DNA of 64,000 bases, from positions 62,001 through 126,000 of the forward strand of contig UBYX01000003.1 of assembly GCA_900469955.1 (NCBI GenBank), given 5' to 3'. Numbering within the stretch: the stretch's first letter is position 1; each line of letters starts with the position of its first letter. The translations under genes and the position numbers were made by a program. Below, piece after piece: positions 17,772 to 26,877 of the stretch. The notes under the pieces are model-generated. The model was not told where the DNA came from, searched no databases, and worked only from the letters and a program-made list of their open reading frames with translations. This DNA comes from Hyphomicrobiales bacterium (GTDB lineage Bacteria > Pseudomonadota > Alphaproteobacteria > Rhizobiales > Rhizobiaceae).

Positions 17772-18628
17772 TTTTTCTCCTTCCCCAAGACGAGGTTGAG
17801 CAGAGAAATCGCCACGGCCAGACCCGCGATCGTATAGGCGATTGCCGAGGCGTAGCCGAAATTCAGCGAGGTAAAGCCCTGTCGGTAAAGGAGCAGGCCG
17901 AGGGTTTCAGTTCCCCCACCCGGACCTCCGCGATTGGTGATCAAAAAGGGCTCCGTAAAGAGTTGCATTGTGCCTATGACCGAGAGCACGACGCAGAAGC
18001 TGATGATTGGCTTCAAGAGCGGAAGGGTGATGTGGACGAATTGCTGGAACTTGCTCACCTTGTCGAGAGTCGCGGCTTCGTAGACATCGTCGGGTATGGA
18101 TTGCAGACCGGCGAGAAGGATGATGGCGTTATAGCCGGCCCATCTCCATGTGATCGCGATGATGACCAGCGCCATGGCCGCGTTGGCATTGTCGAACCAC
18201 GACACCGGCGAAAACCCGACCGAGGTAATCAGCTTGTTGATGATGCCGAAATCGGCGCTGAACATCAGCCTGAAGACCGCGGCATAGGCCACTTCGCCGA
18301 CGACGACGGGTGCGAAGAAGGCAAACCTGTAGAGCGGGCGCGCCTTCAGGAGCGGGGAGTTCAGGAGGACGGCCATGACGGTCGCAAGCGCGATCATGAC
18401 CGGCACTTGGATCACCAGGATGATCAGGGTGTTGTAAAGGGCGTTGTAAAAAGCGGGATCGACGAACAAACGCCCCCAGTTGGCCGACAGACTGAACCGC
18501 CACGGATTGACGCGGGTGTTCTGAAACGAAATCAGAAGCGAGTTGATGATCGGCCAGAGCCAAAAGGTGACGAAGATCAAAAGGTAGGGGGCAAGGAAGG
18601 CATAGGCCGCCCTATTCCTCGAAAGCAT
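17768..18628 (-). CDS. Carbohydrate ABC transporter permease (MalF/UgpA type)
   Basis: 286 residues with six membrane segments. The EAA loop reads YEAATLDKVSKFQQFVHITLP. It starts at an ATG with GGAGA upstream, 63 bp after the binding-protein gene, and partners the MalG-type permease. Confidence 0.94.
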   Translation of the reverse strand: MLSRNRAAYAFLAPYLLIFVTFWLWPIINSLLISFQNTRVNPWRFSLSANWGRLFVDPAFYNALYNTLIILVIQVPVMIALATVMAVLLNSPLLKARPLYRFAFFAPVVVGEVAYAAVFRLMFSADFGIINKLITSVGFSPVSWFDNANAAMALVIIAITWRWAGYNAIILLAGLQSIPDDVYEAATLDKVSKFQQFVHITLPLLKPIISFCVVLSVIGTMQLFTEPFLITNRGGPGGGTETLGLLLYRQGFTSLNFGYASAIAYTIAGLAVAISLLNLVLGKEKK

Positions 18629-18691
18629 CTCATTCTCCTGTCGGGTACGCCGAGCGGCAAGGATCGGGCGGCTTAAAGCCGCCCGGCATTC

Positions 18692-19966
18692 TCATTGCGC
18701 AACGGGCAGGCCGGTCGCGGTCGCAATCTGCTTGGCCGCGTCGTCGAGTGCGGCCTTCGCATTCGGATAGCCTCCGGCGAAGTACTTTGTTTGCGTGGCC
18801 TGATAGATAGCGTCCGCGTCACTTTGAAAAGCAGTGCCTCTGCTTGGAACGATCTGAGGCAGAGTGGCGAGGATATCCGCCCATACGGTCTGGCCACCCC
18901 AGTAGGGTTGCGGCTCCTTCACGAATGGGTCCTGCACCGCCGACAAGAGCGACGGAACCAGCCCGAAGGACTTCAACATGGTGACCTGTCCCTCATTCGT
19001 GGTGAGCGAGTATTCGATGAACTTCCAGGCGGCTTCCTTGTTTTCAGAGGCAGCGCTGAGGGCCAGCGAAGAACCTCCAAGATTGGCTGCCCGGGGACCG
19101 TCGGCCGTGAGGCTCGGCATCCGATAGACGCCCCATTTTCCGGCCAGATCGGGGGAAGTGGAGCGGATGGTGCCTTCATACCAGGCGCCATACATCTGGC
19201 TGGCAGCCTTGCCTGCTGTGTTCGCCTGGATCTTTTCGTCCCATATCGCAGCCGTGATCAGGCCTGCATCCTTCATCTGCTTGACCTTCTCCAGCGTCGC
19301 GACACACGCCGGCTGGCTGATCGTGATCGTCTGGCCGTCGGTCGAGAAATAGCCGCAGCCTTGCTCGTTCGAGATCATCCGGAACCATTCGCTGTCGCCA
19401 TTGAAATCAGCTTGAGCCATCACCGTTCCCGGATTGGCAGCCATCACCTTCTTTCCAGCGGTGATGAAGTCGTCCCAGGTCTTGATCGTTGCCGGATCGA
19501 CGGCTGCCTTTTCATAGAAGTCGCGTCGATAAAAGACTGCGACCGGTCCTGAATCCCACGGTACGGCGTACGGAATCCCATCGACCTCTAGCTCGGTTCG
19601 CTTGAATTCGGGAAAGAGGCCCTGGATTTCGGGCGTGTAGCCGACTTCCCTCAGATTGGCGAAACATTCGGGAAAGCGGTTCCAGAAAACCTCGGCTTCA
19701 AAGTTCTCGATCGAGACGATATCCGGCAGGCCTTCTCCTCCCGCCGCGCAGGCTGCGAGCGTCTTGTCGTAGACCTGGTCGTTGCCAAGATCCTCCACTG
19801 TTACCTTGATGTCCGGATATTTCTTATTAAAGCCTTCGAGCGTTGCCTTAAGAGACGAGGCCGCGACGTTCCAGCTCCAGATGGTGACTTGGCCCGACTG
19901 GGCGAACGCGGCGCTCGATGCAAGCAGTACGGCAGCGGCAATCGGGCCGGCGAGTTTGAAGCGCAT
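18692..19966 (-). CDS. Extracellular solute-binding protein, family 1 (CUT1 sugar)
   Basis: 424 residues with a Sec signal peptide ending near SSAAFAQ, followed by TIWSWNVAASSLKATLEGFNKKYP, the classic opening of family 1 periplasmic sugar-binding proteins. First gene of the leftward operon binding protein - permease - permease - ATPase - oxidoreductase fusion. Divergent from an AraC regulator, which probably activates it. Ligand unknown; the MelR-like regulator hints at an alpha-linked oligosaccharide. Confidence 0.92.
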   Translation of the reverse strand: MRFKLAGPIAAAVLLASSAAFAQSGQVTIWSWNVAASSLKATLEGFNKKYPDIKVTVEDLGNDQVYDKTLAACAAGGEGLPDIVSIENFEAEVFWNRFPECFANLREVGYTPEIQGLFPEFKRTELEVDGIPYAVPWDSGPVAVFYRRDFYEKAAVDPATIKTWDDFITAGKKVMAANPGTVMAQADFNGDSEWFRMISNEQGCGYFSTDGQTITISQPACVATLEKVKQMKDAGLITAAIWDEKIQANTAGKAASQMYGAWYEGTIRSTSPDLAGKWGVYRMPSLTADGPRAANLGGSSLALSAASENKEAAWKFIEYSLTTNEGQVTMLKSFGLVPSLLSAVQDPFVKEPQPYWGGQTVWADILATLPQIVPSRGTAFQSDADAIYQATQTKYFAGGYPNAKAALDDAAKQIATATGLPVAQ

Positions 19967-20050
19967 TGAAAACCTCCCTTTTCAATTGCTGTCCCTGCGG
20001 AACGTGCCTAAATTATCGCCTGCGAAACATCTGTCTCCGAAAAAGGGAAC

Positions 20051-20962
20051 ATGGATTTGGCGGAAAGTAAGGTGGTCAGCAGAGCGATCTACCAACCGGG
20101 TGCAAGCAGCATAGAAGGCTCGCCGACCGCCTTGCAGATGTTCTTCACGCACCCGCCGATCATGCTGATGCCGCACTGGCACGCGCAGGTGGAGGTGAAT
20201 TACGTGATCCGCGGCACGGTCCGCTATCGCATGGGAGAGCATGATGTGCGGCTCAGCTCCGGACAGATGTGCCTCTTCTGGGGCGGCCAGCCGCATCGGA
20301 TGGACGAATCCTCCGATGATTCCCTTTATGCCGGAGCGCACCTTCCGCTGGTCCACTTCTTTCGTTTGCGCCTGCCGGGCGACCTCGCAAGCAGGCTGAT
20401 GCATGGCGCGACTTTGCTGACATCGGCCACCGACGCGGCAGACAAGGAGAACTTCGCGCGCTGGTTCGAATATGTGACGTCCGGCAATCCCCTCAAACGA
20501 CAGCATGCCGTGGATGAGCTTCTCCTGCGGATAGAGCGGATCGTGCTCGATTCCTTTTGCATGGTACCGGAGGCTGTTGCCGGCACTGACCTGCTGAGCC
20601 CGGATCAACCTTATGCGCAGTCAGCTAGAAGCGTCGCACGCATGTGCGACTTCATCGCAGCAAATTTCATCCAGGACATCGACACCATCGACATCGCGCG
20701 CGCCGCCGATCTTCATCCGAAATACGCGATGAACATCTTCCGGAGATCGACCGGAATGACGCTCAGCAAATATGTCAACCTCCTGCGACTCTCCCGTGCT
20801 CAGGCGCTTCTGATGCGGGAGGGAGCCAACGTGCTGCAAGTGGCAATGGACAGCGGCTTCGGTTCGATCAGTGCGTTCAATAAGTCCTTCCGACATATTG
20901 CCGGTATGTCTCCCTCCGATTTCCGGCGCGACAGTCGTTTTGTGGCCCAGGTGACGTCCTAA
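20051..20962 (+). CDS. AraC family transcriptional regulator (MelR-like)
   Basis: 303 residues. The N-terminal cupin sensor domain carries PHWHAQVEVNYVIRG and CLFWGGQPHRM, reminiscent of E. coli MelR. A C-terminal double helix-turn-helix follows (about residues 200-300: IDIARAADLHPKYAMNIFRRSTG and VLQVAMDSGFGSISAFNKSFRH). It lies 84 bp from the divergent sugar ABC operon and most likely activates it in response to the imported sugar. Confidence 0.9.
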   Translation: MDLAESKVVSRAIYQPGASSIEGSPTALQMFFTHPPIMLMPHWHAQVEVNYVIRGTVRYRMGEHDVRLSSGQMCLFWGGQPHRMDESSDDSLYAGAHLPLVHFFRLRLPGDLASRLMHGATLLTSATDAADKENFARWFEYVTSGNPLKRQHAVDELLLRIERIVLDSFCMVPEAVAGTDLLSPDQPYAQSARSVARMCDFIAANFIQDIDTIDIARAADLHPKYAMNIFRRSTGMTLSKYVNLLRLSRAQALLMREGANVLQVAMDSGFGSISAFNKSFRHIAGMSPSDFRRDSRFVAQVTS

Positions 20963-20996
20963 GTATAAACGCAATCTCCGGCTGGCGGAGGAAAAC

Positions 20997-21872
20997 CTAC
21001 CTAATCTTACCGAGGCTGGCATACATGCCGGTGGTCCGGAACTCCGTAGGCGTGATGCCGTAGACCCGGCGAAACACCTTGGCGAAATAGTTCGGGTCCT
21101 CGAAACCGCACATGATCGACACCTCCTTGACAGGCAGGAAATCGGCTTTCGTCAGAAGTTTCGCCGCACGTTGCAGACGTTGTTGCAGCACGTATTCGGC
21201 GGGCGGGACCCCTTCACTGTCGGCAAAGCTTCGTGAAAAATGGGCGCGGCTGAGGCCGACGATTTCGGCAAGTTCGCTGACGGGAAGCGGCCTTTCAAGA
21301 TTGGCGTTGATATAGTCGATAGCAGGCTGCATCGCACTTTGTTCGGCCACAAAGGCGGGTGAGCCAAAAACGCCGTCGTAGAGTGCCATCGCCGCTTCAT
21401 AAGCTATGGCGGAGGCCGTTCCTGGCGTCGTCGCCCCCTTGACCAACCTCAGGCTGCAGTCGGCGAGGTGGTCGATCGTCGAAGGCTGCAGCTTGAGCAC
21501 CGGGCCGGCGAGTGCCAGCACCATCTTGTGGATCCGCAACGTCTCTTCGCCATGCATCGAGATCCAGAAGTACTCCCAGCGTTCATCCTTCTCGAGCCAG
21601 TAACGATGGTTGTGGGGCACGAGCAACAGGAAAGTATCGCCGCCCTGTAGCCTGTAGTTCCGATTCTGATAGCGCAGGCGGCCGCAGCCGCTGATCGTGT
21701 GTTGGAGAACCGTGAAGGGAACCTGTCCGCGCTTTCTGCCATCCCAGTCATAGATCTCGTTTTGGCGCACCTCATAACCGGCGCTGGTCGGCATGGCATG
21801 CAGCCGCTGCCTGCCGCGGGGGAAGGAAACGGTCCGCATCGACTGCCCGTGAGCGATCAAATCCTGCAGCAC
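20997..21872 (-). CDS. agpT: AraC family regulator of the alpha-galactoside locus (AgpT-like)
   Basis: About 291 residues, with an AraC cupin sensor (QHTISGCGRLRYQNRNYRLQGGDTFLL) and a C-terminal HTH pair (VSELAEIVGLSRAHFSRSFADSEG and VKEVSIMCGFEDPNYFAKVFRRVYG). I chose GTG 21872 because GAGGGT lies 6-7 nt upstream. ATG 21839 is the alternative, and the frame remains open further upstream. It is divergent from the GH4-agpA operon. In S. meliloti the AraC-type activator AgpT controls agpA and alpha-galactosidase genes from this position; the symbol rests on that synteny. Confidence 0.75.
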   Translation of the reverse strand: MLQDLIAHGQSMRTVSFPRGRQRLHAMPTSAGYEVRQNEIYDWDGRKRGQVPFTVLQHTISGCGRLRYQNRNYRLQGGDTFLLLVPHNHRYWLEKDERWEYFWISMHGEETLRIHKMVLALAGPVLKLQPSTIDHLADCSLRLVKGATTPGTASAIAYEAAMALYDGVFGSPAFVAEQSAMQPAIDYINANLERPLPVSELAEIVGLSRAHFSRSFADSEGVPPAEYVLQQRLQRAAKLLTKADFLPVKEVSIMCGFEDPNYFAKVFRRVYGITPTEFRTTGMYASLGKIR

Positions 21873-22083
21873 AAATTTACCCTCAAAAGCATAATACTTC
21901 TCTGGTGACCTCCTCCGATTTGGGCATAATCCACCCCAACAAAGGAAAGCAACCGCGGCCGGACAGCAGGTCGGGAGGACCAATGGCTCAAAACGAAGCA
22001 CTTCCGGGCCGCACGCGCAAGCATGCAGTCAATCCTCTCGTGCGCCACCGCATGCTAGCATTTTCCAGACCAGGGTGAAGAAC
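21873..22083. promoter_or_regulatory. Divergent control region of agpT and the alpha-galactoside operon
   Basis: 211 bp between divergent genes. The heptamer GCATAAT occurs twice on the plus strand (21889-21895 and 21924-21930), 35 bp apart; in-phase direct repeats of this kind are typical AraC-family half-sites. Promoter elements were not resolved. Confidence 0.45.
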
Positions 22084-23550
22084 ATGAGTTTCAAAATCGC
22101 TATCATCGGAGCAGGCAGCGTCGGCTTCACCAAGAAACTGTTCACCGACATTCTTTGCGTGCCGGAATTCCAGGACGTCGAATTCGCTCTGACCGACATC
22201 AGCGAACACAATCTGGAAATGATCAAGGCGATCCTCGATCGGATCGTCGAATCCAACCGGCTGCCGACCAGGGTGACCGCGACGACCGATCGGCGACAGG
22301 CGCTTCAGGGTGCTCGCTACATCATCAGCTGCGTCCGGGTCGGGGGGCTGGAGGCCTACGCGGAGGACATCCGCATACCCCTCAAATACGGTGTCGACCA
22401 ATGCGTCGGCGATACGATCTGCGCCGGCGGCATCCTGTATGGCCAGCGCAACATTCCCGTCATTCTGGAGTTCTGCGAGGATATCCGCGAAGTCGCGGCC
22501 CCCGGCGCCAGGTTCCTGAACTATGCCAATCCGATGGCGATGAACACATGGGCAGCCACCGAATACGGCAAGGTCGAGACCATCGGCCTCTGCCATGGCG
22601 TGCAGCACGGGGCCGAGCAGATCGCCGAAGTGCTCGGCGCCACATCGCTGAACGAACTCGGCTACATCTGCTCGGGCATCAACCATCAGACCTGGTTTGT
22701 CGACCTCAGCCTCAACGGCCGCAAGATCGGCAAGGACGAGCTGGTCGCAGCCTTCGAAGCCCATCCGATCTTTTCGAAGCAGGAGAAGCTGCGCATAGAC
22801 GTGCTGAAGCGCTTCGGCGTCTATTCGACCGAAAGCAATGGCCACCTCTCGGAATACCTGCCCTGGTACCGCAAGCGCCCGGAGGAGATTGCCAGGTGGA
22901 TCGACATGTCCGACTGGATTCACGGTGAAACCGGCGGCTATCTGCGCTATTCGACAGAAACCCGCAACTGGTTCGAGACGGAATTCCCGCAGTTCCTCGC
23001 CTCTGCGGAAAAGCCAATCGACCGCGCAAAGCGCTCCAACGAGCATGCCAGCCATATTCTGGAGGCGCTGGAAACCGGCCGGATCTATCGCGGCCACTTC
23101 AACGTCAAGAACAATGGCGTCATCACCAACCTTCCCGCTGACGCGATTATCGAGTCGCCCGGCTTCGTCGATCGTTTTGGCATCAACATGGTCGCCGGTA
23201 TCACGCTGCCGGAGGCCTGTGCGGCGACCTGTACTTCATCCATCAACGTCCAGCGGATGTCGGTCCATGCGGCCATCAGCGGCGATATCGATCTGCTGAA
23301 GCTCGCGGTCCTGCACGATCCGCTGGTTGGCGCGGTCTGCACGCCCGAGGAAGTCTGGCAGATGGTCGACGAGATGGTGGTCGCGCAGGCCCGGTGGCTG
23401 CCGCAATATGCGGATGCGGTGCCGGCAGCCAGGGATCGTCTTGCCCGAAGCACGGTAAAGACTCGCGATTGGGCAGGCGCCGCGCGCCGCAACGTGCGCT
23501 CCATCGATGAACTGCGCGCGGAAAAGGAGAGGCTGAAACAGGCCATATGA
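22084..23550 (+). CDS. Glycoside hydrolase family 4 (alpha-galactosidase/alpha-glucosidase-like)
   Basis: 488 residues. The NAD-binding start KIAIIGAGSVGFTKKLFTDIL is typical of GH4, whose members use NAD+ and a divalent metal in a redox-elimination mechanism. Metal-site segments are NYANPMAMNTWA, GLCHGVQHG and SGINHQTWFVDL. ATG 22084 has AGGGTGAAG upstream; GTG 22075 has no ribosome-binding site. It occupies the place of melA in the S. meliloti agp locus, directly before agpA, but diverges from enterobacterial MelA, which the other GH4 gene here resembles. Cytoplasmic cleavage of imported alpha-glycosides is likely. Confidence 0.88.
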   Translation: MSFKIAIIGAGSVGFTKKLFTDILCVPEFQDVEFALTDISEHNLEMIKAILDRIVESNRLPTRVTATTDRRQALQGARYIISCVRVGGLEAYAEDIRIPLKYGVDQCVGDTICAGGILYGQRNIPVILEFCEDIREVAAPGARFLNYANPMAMNTWAATEYGKVETIGLCHGVQHGAEQIAEVLGATSLNELGYICSGINHQTWFVDLSLNGRKIGKDELVAAFEAHPIFSKQEKLRIDVLKRFGVYSTESNGHLSEYLPWYRKRPEEIARWIDMSDWIHGETGGYLRYSTETRNWFETEFPQFLASAEKPIDRAKRSNEHASHILEALETGRIYRGHFNVKNNGVITNLPADAIIESPGFVDRFGINMVAGITLPEACAATCTSSINVQRMSVHAAISGDIDLLKLAVLHDPLVGAVCTPEEVWQMVDEMVVAQARWLPQYADAVPAARDRLARSTVKTRDWAGAARRNVRSIDELRAEKERLKQAI

Positions 23551-23674
23551 AAATGCTCTGGCGAGGCGGGCGGTTCGGCCTTCGGGAGGAAGGCTCTCGC
23601 CCATAAGTCCGTCTTCGCAAATCGTTCGAGGAGAAACGGAGACGCTGCGGCGCTCCGAACAGGAGGGAGAGGCG

Positions 23675-25762
23675 ATGCGCAATTTCAAGACTGCCGGCGT
23701 TCTTGCCGGATTGGCACTCGGTGTCTCGGTGGGGGCGATGACCGCCCATGCATTCGAACCGACAGCGCCCCCGGTTCCGCCTCAATTTCCGGCGGAGGGC
23801 AAGATCAAATACGTATCCCGCGACAGCATCCTGGAGTTCAAGTCGCTGCCCGAATACCATGAGCCGCAATGGGTGACGAAGAACTTCGTCTCCGCAGGCA
23901 AGCTGCCCCCCGTCAAGGATCGATTGCCCAAGGAACCCCTGGTCTTCAAGACGGAGAACATGCCGGACGGCACTGGCGTCTATGGTGATACGTTGCGCCA
24001 TGTCATCGGCGGCCGGCCGGAAGGCTGGAACTACGGCGCCGGTCAGACGCAGGGTTGGGGCGGTATCGACATCGGCCTGTCGGAATGCCTGACACGCACG
24101 GCGCCCCTTTTTCAGGTCGAGGCGAAGGACACCGAGCCACTGCCCAATCTCGCGAAAGGCTGGGAATGGTCGGCCGACGGCCACAAGCTCACCATGCGTC
24201 TCGTGGAAGGCGCCAAATGGTCCGACGGCGATCCCTTCGATGCGGACGACATCATGTTCTATTGGGAAGACGAGGTCATCGACCCGAACGTCTCGCCGCT
24301 CGGCGGCGGTGCATCGCCGGAAGCCTTCGGCGAGGGAACGACCCTCAAAAAGCTTGATGCCCATACGGTGGAATGGACCTTTAAGGAGGCTTTCCCGAAA
24401 CAACATCTCTACACGATGGCCTATCCAAATTTCTGCCCCGGCCCGTCGCATCTCCTGAAACCCCAGCACCCGAAATATTCGAAAAATACATACGACCAGT
24501 TCAAGAACGCCTTCCCGCCGGAATTCCTGAACATGCCGGTGATGGGCGCCTGGGTGCCGGTCGAATACCGGCCGGACGACATCATCGTCATGCGTCGCAA
24601 CCCCTATTATTGGAAAGTCGACGAGAAGGGCAATCAACTGCCCTACCTCGACGAGCTGCACTACAAGCTTTCCACCTGGGCGGACCGTGACGTGCAGGCG
24701 GTCGCCGGCTCCGCGGACATTTCGAACCTGGAGCAACCCGAAAACTTCGTCGCTTCGCTGAAGCGGGCCGCCGAAAAGACCGCCCCTGCCCGCCTCGCCT
24801 TCGGGCCGCGGCTGATCGGCTACAACATGCGCATGAACCTTTCCGGCAACGGCTGGGGCGACCCGGACGAGCGCGGCCAGGCTATCCGACAGCTCAACCG
24901 CAACGAGGAGTTCCGCAAGGCGATCACCATGGCGCTTGACCGCAAGGCGATCGGAGATTCCCTCGTCAAGGGTCCGTTCACGGCCATCTATCCGGGCGGC
25001 ATTTCTTCGGGCACGAGTTTCTACGACCGCAATTCAACGGTCTATTATCCCTTCGATCTGGAAGGCGCCAAGACGCTGCTTGCCAAGGTCGGGCTCAAGG
25101 ATACGAATGGCGACGGCATCGTGAATTTCCCGTCCGGCACTGCCGGCGGCAAGAATGTCGAGATCGTGCTTCTGGTCAACAACGGCTATGCCACCGACAA
25201 GAGTTTGGCGGAGGGCATCATCGGACAGATGGAGAAGCTCGGGATCAAGGTCATCCTGAACGCCCTCGACGGCCCGAAACGCGACGACGCACACTATGGC
25301 GGACGTTTCGACTGGCTGATCCACCGTCATATGCCCGAACTCGCTTCGGTCGTGCAGAGCACCGAACAGCTTGCTCCGGTCGGTCCGCGCACAAGCTGGC
25401 ATCATCGCGCCGGCAAGGACGGAACTCTGGACCTGCTGCCCTATGAGAAGGAACTTGCCGGCGTCGTCTCAAAATTCCAGACGAGCCAGAACAGCGACGA
25501 GCGCATCAGCCTGATGAAACAGTATCAGAAAACGGCGACCCGGCACATCGATACCGTCGGCCTCACGGAATATCCGGGCGCGCTCATCATCAACAAGCGC
25601 TTCTCGAACGTTCCGCAAGGCACGCCGATCTTCATGTTCAACTGGGCCGAGGATTCCGTCATCCGCGAACGGCTTTGGGTCGCGGCGGACAAGCAGGGCA
25701 AATACGAACTCTTTCCCGAGCAATTGCCCGGCAAGCCCGGCAACAAGGGCCCCATGAACTAA
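23675..25762 (+). CDS. agpA: Alpha-galactoside ABC transporter substrate-binding protein (SBP family 5)
   Basis: 695 residues, with a Sec signal ending near AMTAHAFEP and the family 5 (oligopeptide/DppA-type) fold: LPNLAKGWEWSADGHKLTMRL and DADDIMFYWEDEV. The length, above the usual 530-600, and the setting between GH4 genes match AgpA of S. meliloti, needed for melibiose and raffinose uptake. GGAGGGAG precedes the ATG. A peptide-type binding protein recruited for oligosaccharides. Confidence 0.85.
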   Translation: MRNFKTAGVLAGLALGVSVGAMTAHAFEPTAPPVPPQFPAEGKIKYVSRDSILEFKSLPEYHEPQWVTKNFVSAGKLPPVKDRLPKEPLVFKTENMPDGTGVYGDTLRHVIGGRPEGWNYGAGQTQGWGGIDIGLSECLTRTAPLFQVEAKDTEPLPNLAKGWEWSADGHKLTMRLVEGAKWSDGDPFDADDIMFYWEDEVIDPNVSPLGGGASPEAFGEGTTLKKLDAHTVEWTFKEAFPKQHLYTMAYPNFCPGPSHLLKPQHPKYSKNTYDQFKNAFPPEFLNMPVMGAWVPVEYRPDDIIVMRRNPYYWKVDEKGNQLPYLDELHYKLSTWADRDVQAVAGSADISNLEQPENFVASLKRAAEKTAPARLAFGPRLIGYNMRMNLSGNGWGDPDERGQAIRQLNRNEEFRKAITMALDRKAIGDSLVKGPFTAIYPGGISSGTSFYDRNSTVYYPFDLEGAKTLLAKVGLKDTNGDGIVNFPSGTAGGKNVEIVLLVNNGYATDKSLAEGIIGQMEKLGIKVILNALDGPKRDDAHYGGRFDWLIHRHMPELASVVQSTEQLAPVGPRTSWHHRAGKDGTLDLLPYEKELAGVVSKFQTSQNSDERISLMKQYQKTATRHIDTVGLTEYPGALIINKRFSNVPQGTPIFMFNWAEDSVIRERLWVAADKQGKYELFPEQLPGKPGNKGPMN

Positions 25763-25868
25763 CCGCTTACCCCTCCCAGCGAAGCAACCGGCCGCGCGTC
25801 GTGGCGCGCGGCTGGGACGAAACTCTAACTTGCCGCCTATGCGGCCCTCAGGAGAAGCGAACCGTCCG

Positions 25869-26876
25869 ATGCTACGATTCCTGCTCGTGCGTATAGGCTC
25901 GGCGATCCCCGTCCTCGTCATCTTGAGCGTGGTGACCTTCGCGATCATCCAGGCGCCACCCGGCGACTACGCCGACTATCTCCGCTCACAGCTCATCAAT
26001 CAGAGCGGCGCGTCCTTTGCCCAGGCCGAAGCCCAGGCTCAGGCATATCGTGCCGAGCACGGCCTCGATAAACCCTTGGTCATCCAATACCTGAACTGGA
26101 TCAAGGGCATCGTCACCGCAGGCGATTTCGGACACAGCATGTATTACAACAGGCCCGTCGCGGATGTTGTCGGAGAACGTCTGCCACGCACGCTAGCTCT
26201 TGCACTCGTCTGCCACCTTCTCGCCTCTTTGCTCGGCATTGGTTTCGGCATCTGGGCGGCAACCCGGCAGTATAGCTGGATCGACAATCTGCTCTCCGGC
26301 ATTTCCTTCCTCGGCATGACAGTGCCCCGCTTCCTGATGGCGCTGATCATCGTCTACCTGCTCGTCTTCCAGTTAAACGTTTCGGAAATCGGCAGCTTCT
26401 TTTCGCCCCAATATGGCGGAGCGCCGTGGTCGTGGGCGAAATTCGTCGATCTCATCAGCCATGTCTGGCCGGTTGTGGCGATCGCCACTTTCGGCGGCCT
26501 CGCCTACAACATGCGGGTCATGCGGGGAAACCTGCTCGACACGCTGAACGCTCAATATGTCGAAACGGCGCGAGCGAAGGGCTTGTCCGGCGGTGCGGTC
26601 GTCATGAAGCATGCCGTTCCGAACGCACTGCATCCGCTTGTCATGTATCAAGGAGTTGCCCTCCCCTACATGCTCACCGGCGAGATCGAGACGGCTATCA
26701 TTTTTGCGCTGCCGACTGTTGGTCCGGCAATCGTCGGCTCGATGGCAATCGGCGACGTCTATGTGACAGCTACCTTCATGATGGTGCTGTCGGCGACCCT
26801 CATCGTCGGCAATATCATCGCAGACTTGCTGCTCGTTATGCTGGACCCGCGCGTCCGCCAGTTCGCAGGAGCCTGA
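25869..26876 (+). CDS. ABC transporter permease (DppB/OppB type), agp system
   Basis: 335 residues with six membrane segments. The N-terminus MLRFLLVRIGSAIPVLVILSVVTFAI and the loop YVETARAKGLSGGAVVMKHAVPNALHPLV are diagnostic of the DppB family. ATG 25869 is the first credible start (AGGAGAA about 12 nt upstream). Lies between agpA and the second permease, corresponding in position to agpB. Confidence 0.93.
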   Translation: MLRFLLVRIGSAIPVLVILSVVTFAIIQAPPGDYADYLRSQLINQSGASFAQAEAQAQAYRAEHGLDKPLVIQYLNWIKGIVTAGDFGHSMYYNRPVADVVGERLPRTLALALVCHLLASLLGIGFGIWAATRQYSWIDNLLSGISFLGMTVPRFLMALIIVYLLVFQLNVSEIGSFFSPQYGGAPWSWAKFVDLISHVWPVVAIATFGGLAYNMRVMRGNLLDTLNAQYVETARAKGLSGGAVVMKHAVPNALHPLVMYQGVALPYMLTGEIETAIIFALPTVGPAIVGSMAIGDVYVTATFMMVLSATLIVGNIIADLLLVMLDPRVRQFAGA

Positions 26877-26877
26877 T

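Noticed and set aside
23276..24736. Long open frame on the minus strand (486 codons) across the GH4 and agpA genes
   Set aside because: It lies antisense to two clear genes, has biased composition and no recognisable domain; a GC-rich third-position shadow.
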